Source of the DNA: Paucibacter sp. DJ2R-2
GTDB lineage: Bacteria; Pseudomonadota; Gammaproteobacteria; Burkholderiales; Burkholderiaceae_C
Length of the DNA: 64,000 bases
Assembly: GCF_025717675.1 (NCBI RefSeq)
Contig: NZ_JAJIRT010000014.1
Span: forward strand, 62,001-126,000
Direction: 5' to 3'
The notes beneath the pieces were generated by a model that saw nothing but the letters and a program-made list of their open reading frames with translations, did no database searches and had not been told where the DNA came from. Position 1 is the first letter of the stretch; each line of letters begins with the position of its first letter. Below are positions 33,694 to 42,929 of this stretch, one piece after another. The position numbers and the translations under genes are program-made.

Positions 33694-35598
33694 ATGAACC
33701 AACCCGTGATGGAAGGGCTGCGCCTGAATGTGCCGGCTTATGTGAAACACCAGCGCTTGATCGCCTGGGTGGCCGAGGTCGCGGCACTGACCCAGGCCAA
33801 GGATGTGTACTGGTGTGACGGCTCCGAAGAAGAGTACGACCGCCTCTGCGCCCAGCTGGTTGCGGCCGGTACCTTCAAGAAACTCAACCCGGCCCTGCGC
33901 CCGAACAGCTATCTCGCTTGCAGCGACCCCAGCGATGTGGCGCGCGTGGAAGACCGCACTTACATCTGCTCGGCCAAGAAGGAAGACGCCGGCCCGACCA
34001 ATAACTGGATGGACCCGGCTGAGATGCGGACCCTGCTGCAGACCGGCGATAAGGCCTTGTTCAAGGGTGCCATGGCCGGCCGTACGCTTTACGTCGTGCC
34101 CTTCAGCATGGGCCCGATCGGCTCCCCGATCGCCCACATCGGCATTGAGCTGTCCGACAGCCCTTATGTGGCCGTGAACATGCGCACCATGACCCGCATG
34201 GGTCGTGCCGTGCTGGACGTGCTGGGCCAAGACGGCACCTTCGTGCCCTGCGTGCACACCGTCGGCGCGCCGCTGCAGGCAGGCCAGGCCGATGTGAAGT
34301 GGCCGTGCAACCAAACCAAGTACATCGTCCATTTCCCGGAAACCCGCGAAATCTGGTCCTACGGCTCGGGCTATGGCGGCAATGCCTTGCTGGGCAAGAA
34401 GTGCTTTGCCCTGCGCATCGCCTCGACCATGGGCCGTGCGGACTCGCAGGGGCCCTCCGGTAGCCCAGGCTGGTTGGCCGAACACATGCTGATCCTGGGC
34501 GTGACCTCGCCTGCGGGCAAGAAGTACCACTTCGCGGCCGCCTTCCCCAGCGCCTGCGGCAAGACCAACTTCTCCATGCTGATTCCGCCGGCTGCTTTTG
34601 ACGGTTGGAAGGTGACCACCATTGGTGACGACATCGCTTGGATCAAGCCCGGTACCGATGGTCGCCTCTACGCCATCAACCCCGAGGCAGGCTACTTCGG
34701 CGTCGCCCCTGGCACCAACACGCTGACCAACTTCAACTGCATGGCCAGCCTGAACCAGAACGTGATCTTCACCAACGTCGGCCTCACCGACGACGGCGAT
34801 GTCTGGTGGGAAGGCATGACCGACACCCCGCCGGCACACCTGATCGACTGGCAAGGCAAGGACTGGACGCCGGCAATTGCCAAGGAAACCGGCGCCAAGG
34901 CCGCCCATCCCAACGCCCGTTTCACCGTCTCGGCCATCAACAATCCGGCGCTCGACGCCGATTGGGACAACCCGGCCGGTGTGCCCATCGATGCCTTCAT
35001 CTTTGGCGGCCGCCGCTCGACCACCGTGCCTCTGGTGACCGAAGCCCGTGACTGGGTGGAGGGCGTGTACATGGCCGCCACCATGGGCTCGGAAACCACT
35101 GCTGCCGCAGCGGGCCAGCAAGGCGTGGTGCGCCGCGACCCCTTCGCCATGCTGCCCTTCATGGGCTACAACATGAGCGACTACTTCCAGCATTGGCTGG
35201 ACATGGGCAAGAAGTTGCAGGCCCTTTGCGCAACGTCCGGTGCCAAGCTGCCGGCCATCTACTGCGTCAATTGGTTCCGCAAGGGCGCCGACGGCAAGTT
35301 CGTCTGGCCGGGCTACGGCGAAAACATGCGCGTGCTGAAGTGGATGCTGGACCGCGTCGAAGGCACGGGCCAGGGCGAGGAACATGCCTTTGGCGTCACC
35401 CCGCGCTACCAGGACATCAACTGGCAAGGTCTGAACTTCAGCCAGGAGCAGTTCAACATCACCACCCATATCGACAAGGCCGCGTGGGCGGTCGAGATGG
35501 GCCTGCATGAGGAACTGTTCGCCCAGCTGGCGTATCACCTGCCAGCCGAGTTGCCCGCCACCAAGGCCAAGATCGAAGCGCGCCTGGCCGCCGAGTGA
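33694..35598 (+). CDS. pckG: Phosphoenolpyruvate carboxykinase (GTP)
   Basis: 634 aa. It converts oxaloacetate and GTP to PEP, the entry step of gluconeogenesis. The P-loop [10 protein letters not shown] with the reactive Cys of GTP-type enzymes, the kinase-2 motif GDDIAW and a [10 protein letters not shown] block are intact. The ATG at 33694 is preferred over an upstream TTG. It is a single gene followed by a strong terminator. The leader is unusually structured. Confidence 0.96.
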   Translation: MNQPVMEGLRLNVPAYVKHQRLIAWVAEVAALTQAKDVYWCDGSEEEYDRLCAQLVAAGTFKKLNPALRPNSYLACSDPSDVARVEDRTYICSAKKEDAGPTNNWMDPAEMRTLLQTGDKALFKGAMAGRTLYVVPFSMGPIGSPIAHIGIELSDSPYVAVNMRTMTRMGRAVLDVLGQDGTFVPCVHTVGAPLQAGQADVKWPCNQTKYIVHFPETREIWSYGSGYGGNALLGKKCFALRIASTMGRADSQGPSGSPGWLAEHMLILGVTSPAGKKYHFAAAFPSACGKTNFSMLIPPAAFDGWKVTTIGDDIAWIKPGTDGRLYAINPEAGYFGVAPGTNTLTNFNCMASLNQNVIFTNVGLTDDGDVWWEGMTDTPPAHLIDWQGKDWTPAIAKETGAKAAHPNARFTVSAINNPALDADWDNPAGVPIDAFIFGGRRSTTVPLVTEARDWVEGVYMAATMGSETTAAAAGQQGVVRRDPFAMLPFMGYNMSDYFQHWLDMGKKLQALCATSGAKLPAIYCVNWFRKGADGKFVWPGYGENMRVLKWMLDRVEGTGQGEEHAFGVTPRYQDINWQGLNFSQEQFNITTHIDKAAWAVEMGLHEELFAQLAYHLPAELPATKAKIEARLAAE

Positions 35599-35653
35599 TG
35601 CATCTCTGAGCCTGGACTTTGCAGCAAGCGCAGCAAAGGCCAGTTCGGAAAGC

Positions 35654-35680
35654 AAAAAGCCCGCAGAAGCGGGCTTTTTT
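35654..35680 (+). terminator. Rho-independent terminator of pckG
   Basis: GCCCGC-AGAA-GCGGGC stem-loop (35659-35674) followed by TTTTTT and preceded by AAAAA, about 55 nt after the pckG stop. The symmetric A/T tails mean it could also serve the leftward small gene at 35716. Confidence 0.92.
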
Positions 35681-35715
35681 ACGTCCGTAGGCAGCGCAGG
35701 GCTGCCGAAGCGGTT

Positions 35716-35964
35716 TCAGCGGCGGCAGTTGGCGGCGCGCAGTTCGGCGGCGAAGGTGGGCATGCTGTCCTGGTAGAAGTCGGCCAGGGCCAACAGCTCG
35801 CGCTGTGCGCGGGCTTCGGCCGCGGCGGCCATGCGTGCCTTGACGGATTCCATCAAGCGCAGCCAGACGCGGGCGCCGATGGCGGTGAAGGTGCCGCCAT
35901 GACGCACGTTTTGACGCAGGTTCTGACGTGCGGGGAGGCCGAAAGTTTGGGTCGCGATGCTCAT
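35716..35964 (-). CDS. Small conserved-looking protein, possibly DUF1127/YjiS-like
   Basis: 82 aa; ATG at 35964 with CAGGAA about 7 nt upstream. The amphipathic C-terminal half (RAQRELLALADFYQDSMPTF) loosely resembles DUF1127 proteins, but the family assignment is weak. It is divergent from the LysR gene at 36083 and shares its operator region, so it may be that regulator's target. Confidence 0.65.
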   Translation of the reverse strand: MSIATQTFGLPARQNLRQNVRHGGTFTAIGARVWLRLMESVKARMAAAAEARAQRELLALADFYQDSMPTFAAELRAANCRR

Positions 35965-36049
35965 GGCAATTCCTGTTGGGTGGTTTTTTGAACCGATGCT
36001 GGATTGTCGGGTAAACCCTAGTGCGATTGCCAATGAATTGTTGGAATTG

Positions 36050-36074
36050 AAGATATAAGTAATCCGTATATCTT
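36050..36074. promoter_or_regulatory. 25-bp interrupted palindrome, candidate LysR operator
   Basis: AAGATATA (36050-36057) and TATATCTT (36067-36074) are perfect inverted arms separated by 9 nt. It is centred about 20 nt before the LysR start and lies between two divergent genes, as expected for an autoregulatory LysR site. Confidence 0.6.
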
Positions 36075-36082
36075 GAGTCAGG

Positions 36083-37072
36083 GTGAACGCCGTGAACTTC
36101 CGCAATCTCGATCTGAACTTGCTGCGCGTCTTCGATGCCGTGATGGCCGAGCAAAGCCTGACCCGGGCGGCCCAGCGCCTGGCCATGACCCAACCGGCTG
36201 TCAGCCATGCGCTCAAGCGTTTGCGCGAGGCTACGGGCGAGGATCTCTTCGTCCGTCAGGCCTTTGGCATGAAACCGACTTCGCGGGCCGAGGGCTTGTG
36301 GCCCGAGGTGCGCCTGATCCTGCAGCGTCTGCAATCGCTGCTGGCGCCGGGGGAGTTCCAGCCCGAGCAGGAGGAACATACCTTTCGCATTGCCATGGCC
36401 GATGCCACGGCGGCCTTGCTCTTGCCGCCCTTGGTGGCGCAGCTAGAGCAGGCGCGCGCCTTGGCCAATGTCCATGTACTGCCGCTGACCACCCGCGACC
36501 CACGCGCCCTGCTCGACCAAGGCGAGGTGGACATTGCCGTGGGCTACTTTCCTGGCGCCGTGGCCGCCTTGCGCGCTCAGGGCGGCCAGTCGGTGATCCG
36601 CCAGCATCGGCTCTACGACAGCGAGTACGTCTGTGTCATGCGCCGCGGCCACCCCTTGGCGGAGCAGACCTTGGACCTCGAGGCCTACTGCTCGGCCCAC
36701 CATCTGCTGGTCAGCTTTTCCGGGCGACCCCATGGCTTTGTCGATGAAGCCTTGAATGCCGTGAACCGCAGTCGTCGCATCGTGCTGACGGTCAACCAGT
36801 TTTTCACGGCCGGGCGGGTGGTGGCTCAATCTGACTTGCTGACGGTGCTGCCCGCCAGCTTCATCGAAGCCACGGGCTACCGCAGTCAGTTGATCGAGCG
36901 CCCCTTGCCGGTGCCTTTGTCACGGGTTCATGTGGACATGCTCTGGCATTTGCGCAGCGAAGGGCGCAGTGCCGAGAGCTGGCTCCGTGAACGTGTGATC
37001 GAGGCCGCACGGCGAGCCCAGGCGGTGGGAGTGCTTGCGAACGAAGCCACTGCGGCGACAATCGCACCATGA
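36083..37072 (+). CDS. LysR-family transcriptional regulator (NodD/NahR-like)
   Basis: 329 aa. The start [20 protein letters not shown] with [19 protein letters not shown] is typical of the NodD/NahR/LeuO-like branch. GTG start at 36083, with another in-frame GTG at 36092. It overlaps the next UPF0149 gene by 4 nt, an unusual coupling of a regulator to a SEC-C protein. Confidence 0.9.
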   Translation: MNAVNFRNLDLNLLRVFDAVMAEQSLTRAAQRLAMTQPAVSHALKRLREATGEDLFVRQAFGMKPTSRAEGLWPEVRLILQRLQSLLAPGEFQPEQEEHTFRIAMADATAALLLPPLVAQLEQARALANVHVLPLTTRDPRALLDQGEVDIAVGYFPGAVAALRAQGGQSVIRQHRLYDSEYVCVMRRGHPLAEQTLDLEAYCSAHHLLVSFSGRPHGFVDEALNAVNRSRRIVLTVNQFFTAGRVVAQSDLLTVLPASFIEATGYRSQLIERPLPVPLSRVHVDMLWHLRSEGRSAESWLRERVIEAARRAQAVGVLANEATAATIAP

Positions 37073-37842
37073 GCATCGACCTGACCGACACCGAGTTCGC
37101 CGAACTCGACGAACTTCTTGCCACCACGCCCGCCCCGCTGCAGGCCCTGGACGCGTCCATGTTGGACGGCTACCTGTGCGGCGTGCTGGTGCAGCCGCGC
37201 ATGATCGACATCGAGGAGTGGCTGCCCAATATCTTCGACTACGACGGCGGCGTGCTGCCCGAGGAAGTCGACGCGACCTGGCTGGCCCGCATCCGTGAAC
37301 TGGTCGAGCGCCGCTACACCGCCCTCAACAAGGCCATGGTGGAAGACGGCTGGTTCGATCCCGTCGTGCTGGACCTGGAAGAGCCTGCCGAAGGCGATGC
37401 GGAAGCTGCAACGCCGGCGCCGGCCGATGGCAGCGAGGAAGACGCCCAGGCTCGGGCCACCTATGCCGGCATGAGCTTGATTTCGCGCACGCTGATGCCC
37501 TGGGTGGCGGGTTTCCAGCATGCCGCTTTGTGCTTCCCCGATCTGGCCGATATGCCGGACGATGCCGTGATGGCCGCCCTGGCGCGCCTGTACCGCCATC
37601 TGCCCGCGGAAACGGACGAAGAGAAGGAAGTTGTCGCCACCTTGGACCGCGAGCACCCGCTCAAGGATCTGGACGAGGCGATCGAGGAACTGATCGTCAC
37701 CGTGGCCGATTTGCGCGATCTGACCGAAGAACAGCGCTACCACGTCGAGACGCTGCGTCGCGAAGGCCCCAAGCTCGGCCGCAACGACCCTTGCCACTGC
37801 GGCTCGGGCCGCAAGTACAAGCAGTGTCACGGCGCCAACTGA
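37069..37842 (+). CDS. UPF0149 (YecA-like) protein with C-terminal SEC-C motif
   Basis: 257 aa. UPF0149 blocks [17 protein letters not shown] and [10 protein letters not shown] are followed by an acidic insert and the SEC-C zinc motif [14 protein letters not shown]. It overlaps the LysR gene by 4 nt. Of the three copies in the window it is the closest to the one at 46774, sharing the MLDG(Y/F)L block, but that copy lacks the zinc motif. Confidence 0.88.
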   Translation: MSIDLTDTEFAELDELLATTPAPLQALDASMLDGYLCGVLVQPRMIDIEEWLPNIFDYDGGVLPEEVDATWLARIRELVERRYTALNKAMVEDGWFDPVVLDLEEPAEGDAEAATPAPADGSEEDAQARATYAGMSLISRTLMPWVAGFQHAALCFPDLADMPDDAVMAALARLYRHLPAETDEEKEVVATLDREHPLKDLDEAIEELIVTVADLRDLTEEQRYHVETLRREGPKLGRNDPCHCGSGRKYKQCHGAN

Positions 37843-37877
37843 GCGTGGCGCGGTTTTGCTGAGCTGGCGCAACCCTG

Positions 37878-38669
37878 ATGCGCCTGCAACTGCTGTCCGA
37901 TCTCCATCTGGAGACGGAGTCCTTCGACCCTGAGCCCGCGCCCGGCGCCGACCTGCTGGTGCTGGCTGGCGATGTAGACAGCCGCTGGGACGGCTTGCGC
38001 CGTTTTCGCGATTGGCCCGTGCCGGTTTTGTTTGTGCCCGGCAATCACGAATACGACGGGCGCGACTTTGATCAGGCCCGTTCGGGCCTGCAAGCCTTGT
38101 CGGACGAACTCGGCTTCACCTTGCTCGACGACAGCGCCTGCATCCGCAGCGACGCTGCCGGGCGACGGGTGCGCTTTCTTGGCAGTACGCGCTGGAGCGA
38201 TTTCGATGCTTTCGGCCCGGCGCAGCGCGAACGCGCCCTGCGCGCCGGCAGCTACTTTCAGCGGGTCATGGGCGCAACCCGTGGCGGCGCTTCCTTTGAC
38301 GCCGCCGCGGTGCGGGAGCAAGCCCTGCGCTGCCTGCATTGGTTGGAGGGTGAGCTGAGCCAAGTTGAGCATGGCGCGGACTGGGATGCCACCGTGGTCA
38401 TCACCCATTTCGCGCCCAGCTTGCGCAGTGCGGACCCGCGCTATGGCAAGCAGCCGGGAACGGCCAGTTTCTGCAATGACGACGAAGCCCTGTTGCCGCG
38501 CGCGCGCCTGTGGTTGCACGGCCATCTGCACTGCCAGAACGACTATCGCTTTGAGCATGCCGGCGGTGACACGCGGGTGGTCTGCAATGCACGTGGCCAC
38601 GGACGCAAGGGCGAACCGGCGGGCTTCGAGCCCCGCTTGTTGATCGAGGTGTTTCCCGATCGGGCTTGA
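37878..38669 (+). CDS. Calcineurin-like metallophosphoesterase
   Basis: 263 aa. All metal-binding motifs are visible: DLHLE, GDVDS, GNHEY, THFAPS and HGHLH. It hydrolyses phosphoester bonds with two divalent metals; substrate unknown. It starts 35 nt after the SEC-C gene, so probably in the same operon. Confidence 0.9.
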   Translation: MRLQLLSDLHLETESFDPEPAPGADLLVLAGDVDSRWDGLRRFRDWPVPVLFVPGNHEYDGRDFDQARSGLQALSDELGFTLLDDSACIRSDAAGRRVRFLGSTRWSDFDAFGPAQRERALRAGSYFQRVMGATRGGASFDAAAVREQALRCLHWLEGELSQVEHGADWDATVVITHFAPSLRSADPRYGKQPGTASFCNDDEALLPRARLWLHGHLHCQNDYRFEHAGGDTRVVCNARGHGRKGEPAGFEPRLLIEVFPDRA

Positions 38670-38756
38670 TCGACATCAGCAGGGCAGTGCGCTCCTGTGT
38701 CAGACTTCGAAGTTGAAGCCGGACACTTGTTCTCGGCGCATCAAGGAGTGTTGTCG

Positions 38757-39179
38757 ATGAAGATTCTCGTTGCCGTTGATGGAAGCAGTTACACCAAGCG
38801 CATGCTGGCCTATCTGGCCGCCCACGATGAATGGCTGGGCGGTGCACACCAGTACACCGTGCTGCATGCGGTGCCGGCCATTCCGCCGCGGGCGGCTGCC
38901 GTGCTCGACAAGGACTTGCTGAAGGGCTATTACGCCGACGAAGGCGAGAAGGTCCTGAAAACTTTGCGCAGCTTCTTTGCCAAGCAGAAATTGCCGGCCG
39001 AGTTCGTCAACAAGGTGGGGCCGGCGGCCGACGTGATCGCCAGTGCAGCCGAAAAAGGCAAGTTCGATCTGCTCATACTGGGCTCGCATGGCCACAGCGC
39101 GATCGGCAATTTGGTGCTCGGTTCAGTGGCCACCAAAGTGATGGCGCATTGCAGCGTGCCGGTGCTGCTGGTGCGCTGA
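38757..39179 (+). CDS. Universal stress protein (UspA family)
   Basis: 140 aa single-domain Usp. The ATP-binding motif G-x2-G-x9-GS is present as GSHGHSAIGNLVLGS near the C-terminus, so this is an ATP-binding type. The ATG at 38757 matches the usual MKILVAVDGS start; a GTG at 38697 would add 20 residues without family support. Confidence 0.9.
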   Translation: MKILVAVDGSSYTKRMLAYLAAHDEWLGGAHQYTVLHAVPAIPPRAAAVLDKDLLKGYYADEGEKVLKTLRSFFAKQKLPAEFVNKVGPAADVIASAAEKGKFDLLILGSHGHSAIGNLVLGSVATKVMAHCSVPVLLVR

Positions 39180-39189
39180 GCGCGTCGTT

Positions 39190-39405
39190 TCAGTTGCGCT
39201 TGGCAGACAGCCAGGCCAAGGGGGATTCAAGCGCAGCGCGGGAGCGCTGCGACTCCAGTTCCACCTCGCTGATGCTGGCGCGGTAGTCGTCACCATCTTC
39301 CAGGCTGGCCTCCATGCCGAAGGCAGTACCGAGGTCGGCCGGGTCTTGCTCATGCACGGTGGGCGAGTTGCGGCGGAAGAAGCGCAAAGCTGGGGCGAAT
39401 CGCAT
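39190..39405 (-). CDS. Small hypothetical protein
   Basis: 71 aa; family not recognised. The ATG at 39405 has GAGG about 8 nt upstream. Arg/Phe-rich start, then an acidic middle (SLEDGDDYRASISEVELE). It is convergent with the Usp gene, 10 nt apart. Could be spurious, but the ribosome-binding site and the acidic core argue for a real product. Confidence 0.45.
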   Translation of the reverse strand: MRFAPALRFFRRNSPTVHEQDPADLGTAFGMEASLEDGDDYRASISEVELESQRSRAALESPLAWLSAKRN

Positions 39406-39695
39406 GTCAAACCTCGCACATCGGTGGGTAAAGCGAGCATCAGTAGCTGCGAAACCAGTGTGCGCGATGGCCCGAGTTTGCGAATCCCCAAACTGGGTGC
39501 TCTTCGCGGCACAGTTGGTAAAAAGACACGGTTTTTGGGTGTGGCAAAATCGCGCGCTCACAAATCCTTACCAGGCAGTGAGGGGAAAAACCCTTCACTC
39601 CCCCCTTGGATGGATGGTCAGCCCAGACCGTTGTGGCTATTCTCCGTGCCATCCAAGACGCCAACTGCGTCACGAACTCCAACCAAGAAGTCCCG
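39406..39695. other. Structured intergenic region
   Basis: Two hairpins on the + strand. AGTGAGGGG (39577-39585) pairs with CCCTTCACT (39591-39599) around an AAAAA loop. CTTGGATGG (39605-39613) pairs with CCATCCAAG (39649-39657). They precede the small gene at 39696 by 40 to 120 nt and could be a leader structure. No match to a riboswitch class that I recognise. Confidence 0.5.
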
Positions 39696-39890
39696 ATGAA
39701 TGCATCTCTGATGAAGTGGCTCGCCCTGAGCATGGTCGGTATGGTCATGAGCAGCGCCGTGGTGCTGGCCAGTTCGGTCCAGGATCAGGCCCGCCCCGAG
39801 ACCCGCCGCATGGCTCAGCCGGGCGCAAGTGCAGATGTGGTGGTGGCTGCCGTGGCGGCGCCGGCTGCATCTTCGGCACGGGCCGAATAA
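39696..39890 (+). CDS. Small secreted or membrane-anchored hypothetical protein
   Basis: 64 aa. A signal-peptide-like N-terminus (KWLALSMVGMVMSSAVVLAS) is followed by a short Ala/Val-rich tail. No family recognised. It sits downstream of two predicted leader hairpins and converges with argP, 7 nt apart. Start and reality moderately uncertain. Confidence 0.45.
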   Translation: MNASLMKWLALSMVGMVMSSAVVLASSVQDQARPETRRMAQPGASADVVVAAVAAPAASSARAE

Positions 39891-39897
39891 ACGTACA

Positions 39898-40827
39898 TCA
39901 CATCGACAGGGCTGCGCGCGCGCCCAGAGCCAGCGCGCGGCCGATTTGGTCCAGCAAGGCCACCCGCGCCGGTGCAGCCACCAGGTCCGACATCAGCTTC
40001 CACTGATGCCAGTACAGCGTCACATCGACGCTCAACTCCGGCCGCAGGAGCACCAGCGCACCGCTCTGCAGCAGCGGCCGCACCTGCAACTCCGGCGCCA
40101 CGCCGACACCCCAACCCATGCGGACGGCTTGCACATAGGCCTCGCTGGACGGCACATAGCGCTCTTGCAGCCGCGGTGCCTGCACCTGGAAGGCCTTGGA
40201 CACCCACTGCACCTGACTGTCGTCCTTGCGGTTGAAGACCAGAAAAGGCGTGCTGGCGAAATTGGCTTCGTTCAGGCCCTCGGGCAGTTGCCGCCGCAGG
40301 AATTCCGGGCTGGCCACAGCGACATAGCGCATCACCCCCAGCGGTTGCACCAGACAGCCTCGCAGCGCCTGGCTGACCGTGCTGACACAGCCCAGCACTT
40401 CGCCCTGGCGTAGCCAATCATGGGTGAAGTCCTGGTCGTCCACCACCAGCTCCAGGCCATAGCCTTCGCGCAGGCCGGCCTGCACCACCGGGTCCAGGGC
40501 CGGCAGCACCCAGGTGGCCAGGCTGTCGGCATTGATAGCGATGGCGATGCGCTCGTTCGGCGCCACCTGCGCGCCCAGTTCGCGCGCCACATCGGTGCGC
40601 AGTGCCTGCAGCTGGCGTGCAAAGCGCAGCAGCACCTTGCCCGGTTCGGTCAGACGCAGCGGCCGTGAGCGCACCACCAGCAGCTGGCCGACTTGCGCCT
40701 CCAGGCTGCGCAGGCGCTGCGAGATGGCGCTTTGGGTGATGGACAGGCGCTGAGCGGCGCGTTCGAAGCTGCGCTCATCGGCCAGGGCGGCCAAGCAGTC
40801 CAGTCCAGCGGAATCCAGGTCTTTCAT
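39898..40827 (-). CDS. argP: LysR-family regulator ArgP (IciA)
   Basis: 309 aa. The HTH (FERAAQRLSITQSAISQRLRSLE) and the C-terminal effector domain match ArgP, which senses lysine and arginine and activates argO. It is divergent from an ArgO/LysE exporter gene with a 76-nt shared promoter region, the classic arrangement. Confidence 0.93.
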   Translation of the reverse strand: MKDLDSAGLDCLAALADERSFERAAQRLSITQSAISQRLRSLEAQVGQLLVVRSRPLRLTEPGKVLLRFARQLQALRTDVARELGAQVAPNERIAIAINADSLATWVLPALDPVVQAGLREGYGLELVVDDQDFTHDWLRQGEVLGCVSTVSQALRGCLVQPLGVMRYVAVASPEFLRRQLPEGLNEANFASTPFLVFNRKDDSQVQWVSKAFQVQAPRLQERYVPSSEAYVQAVRMGWGVGVAPELQVRPLLQSGALVLLRPELSVDVTLYWHQWKLMSDLVAAPARVALLDQIGRALALGARAALSM

Positions 40828-40903
40828 AAGTCCGGCTAATGTACGCCGACAAATATGAATCACGCTTCTGGTTTGCACGGACTCTGCCGACAATCCGCCA
40901 CCC

Positions 40904-41539
40904 ATGATGGATAGCAACCCCAGCGCCCTCGGCGCCATGACCCAAGGCTGGCTCAGCGGCGCCAGTTTGATCATGGCCATTGGTGCGCAAAACGCTTTGG
41001 TGCTGCGTCAAGGTTTGCTGAGAAGCCATGTGGCGCCGGTGGTGGCCCTGTGCGCGGTGTCAGATCTGTTGTTGATCTGCCTCGGCGTTTTCGGCCTCGG
41101 CGCCGCCATCGCCTCCAGTGCCTGGTTGATGAACGCCTTTCGCTACGGCGGCGCTCTGTTCCTGCTCTGGTACGGCGTGCAGGCAGCCCTCCGTGCCTGG
41201 CGCGGCACCGGTGCGCTCGAAGCTGCCGCCGGTTCGGCCGGCTTGGCAGCCACCTTGCTCAGCGCACTGGCCATGACCTATCTGAACCCGCATGTCTATT
41301 TGGACACGGTGGTGCTCTTGGGCCTGCTCGGCAACCAGCAGCCGGCGGATTTGCGCTGGGCGTTCGCGACGGGCGCCTCCCTGGCATCCGTGATGTGGTT
41401 CACGCTTTTGGGTTTTGGCGCAGCCGCGGCCGCCGGCCCCTTGCGCCGGCCGTTGGTTTGGCGCGGCATTGATGCACTGATCGCTTTGCTGATGTTTGCC
41501 TTGGGATTACAACTGCTGCTGGGTCCCATTGGCGTTTGA
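40904..41539 (+). CDS. argO: LysE/ArgO-family amino-acid exporter
   Basis: 211 aa, about six membrane helices. The family motif MAIGAQNALVLRQGL is at the N-terminus and AMTYLNPHVYLDT in the middle. It exports arginine and/or lysine. Divergent from argP, and 24 nt before dadA, suggesting one amino-acid-homeostasis transcript. Confidence 0.93.
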   Translation: MMDSNPSALGAMTQGWLSGASLIMAIGAQNALVLRQGLLRSHVAPVVALCAVSDLLLICLGVFGLGAAIASSAWLMNAFRYGGALFLLWYGVQAALRAWRGTGALEAAAGSAGLAATLLSALAMTYLNPHVYLDTVVLLGLLGNQQPADLRWAFATGASLASVMWFTLLGFGAAAAAGPLRRPLVWRGIDALIALLMFALGLQLLLGPIGV

Positions 41540-41563
41540 ATTTGAACTTGTGGAGTACACGCA

Positions 41564-42844
41564 ATGAAAGTCGTCGTCCTGGGAGCCGGCATCATCGGCA
41601 TCAGCACCGCTTGGTACCTGCTGGAGCAAGGCCATGAGGTGACCGTGGTGGATCGCCAGCCCGATGCGGCGCTGGAAACCAGCTTCGCCAATGGCGCGCA
41701 GATCTCGGTCAGCTTCTGCGAACCTTGGGCCAATGCCGGCGCGCCCTTCAAGGTGGCCAAGTGGCTGCTGCGCGACGACTCGCCCCTGCTGTTTCGCCCC
41801 AGCCTGGACCCCAAGCAATGGATCTGGGGCCTGAGCTTTTTGACCCAATGCAGCAACGCCGCCTTTGAGCGCAATGTCGAGCAGTTGGTGCAGTTGGGCC
41901 GCTACAGCCATGAGTCGCTCAAGACCCTGGTCAGCCAGACCGGCATCGAGTACGAGCGCCTGGAGCGAGGCATCCTGCACTTCTTCTCCTCGCAGGCCGA
42001 CTTCGAGGCCGGTGCCGCCGGTGCCGAGATCATGCGTCGCCACGGCGTGGACCGCCGCGTGTTGGGCCGCGATGAGGTGCTGAAGATCGAGCCGGCCCTG
42101 GCTGCCTTCGGCCGCAACATCCACGGCGGCACCTTCACGCCCAGCGATGAATCGGGCGACGCCAAGGTCTTCACGCAAAAGCTGGCCCAGCTCTGTCAGC
42201 AGCGCGGCGCTACCTTCCTGTACGAGCACGACATCCTGCAGCTCTCGCGCAGCGGCCAGCAGATCGACGCGGTGCAGATTGCCGACGTGCGCAGTGGCAA
42301 GAAGCGTGAGCTGCGCGCCGACGCTTTTGTCGCCGCCATGGGGTCCTTCACGCCCGCACTGGTAAAACCCTTGGGCGAGTTCCTCAACATCTACCCGGCC
42401 AAGGGCTATTCGGCCACGCTCAAGCTCAAGAAGCCGGAGCAAGCCAGCGTCGTCAGCCTGCTCGACGACACCCGCAAGATCGCCATTTCGCGCCTGGGCG
42501 ACAGCATCCGCATCGCCGGCACGGCCGAGCTCTGCGGCTTCGACAGCGACCTCAGCCGTCCAACCTCGCGCACCCGCTGCGAGGCCCTGGTCAAGCGCTA
42601 TGAAGAGTTGTTCCCCGGTGTGGCCGACCTCAGCGAGACCAATTACTGGACCGGCCTGCGCCCGAGCACGCCGACCAACATCCCCTACATCGGCCGCAGC
42701 AAGAAGGCTGCCAATCTTTGGCTCAATGCCGGCCACGGCACCCTGGGCTGGACCCATGGCGCTGGCTCCGGCCATGCCCTGGCCGAATTGATGGCCGGAC
42801 GCCGCCCGCCCATGGAGTTCAACTTCTACGGTTCGGGCTTCTGA
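41564..42844 (+). CDS. dadA: D-amino acid dehydrogenase small subunit-type flavoprotein
   Basis: 426 aa. FAD-binding GAGIIGISTAWYLLEQGHEV at the start and the C-terminal LNAGHGTLGWTHGAGSGHAL are typical of DadA, which oxidises D-amino acids to keto acids at the membrane. It follows argO by 24 nt. No alanine racemase gene is adjacent. Confidence 0.92.
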   Translation: MKVVVLGAGIIGISTAWYLLEQGHEVTVVDRQPDAALETSFANGAQISVSFCEPWANAGAPFKVAKWLLRDDSPLLFRPSLDPKQWIWGLSFLTQCSNAAFERNVEQLVQLGRYSHESLKTLVSQTGIEYERLERGILHFFSSQADFEAGAAGAEIMRRHGVDRRVLGRDEVLKIEPALAAFGRNIHGGTFTPSDESGDAKVFTQKLAQLCQQRGATFLYEHDILQLSRSGQQIDAVQIADVRSGKKRELRADAFVAAMGSFTPALVKPLGEFLNIYPAKGYSATLKLKKPEQASVVSLLDDTRKIAISRLGDSIRIAGTAELCGFDSDLSRPTSRTRCEALVKRYEELFPGVADLSETNYWTGLRPSTPTNIPYIGRSKKAANLWLNAGHGTLGWTHGAGSGHALAELMAGRRPPMEFNFYGSGF

Positions 42845-42929
42845 GTCAGGCAGCCCGGGCGCGCCTGCCGCAGGCGGGCCGGTACAATCCGCGCCCCCCT
42901 GCCGTTCGGCCCATTCCTGCCGTTTTCCC

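Noticed and set aside
33649-35655. 668-aa open frame antisense to pckG
   Set aside because: Fully antisense to a conserved enzyme gene and low in sequence complexity; no start signal or family.
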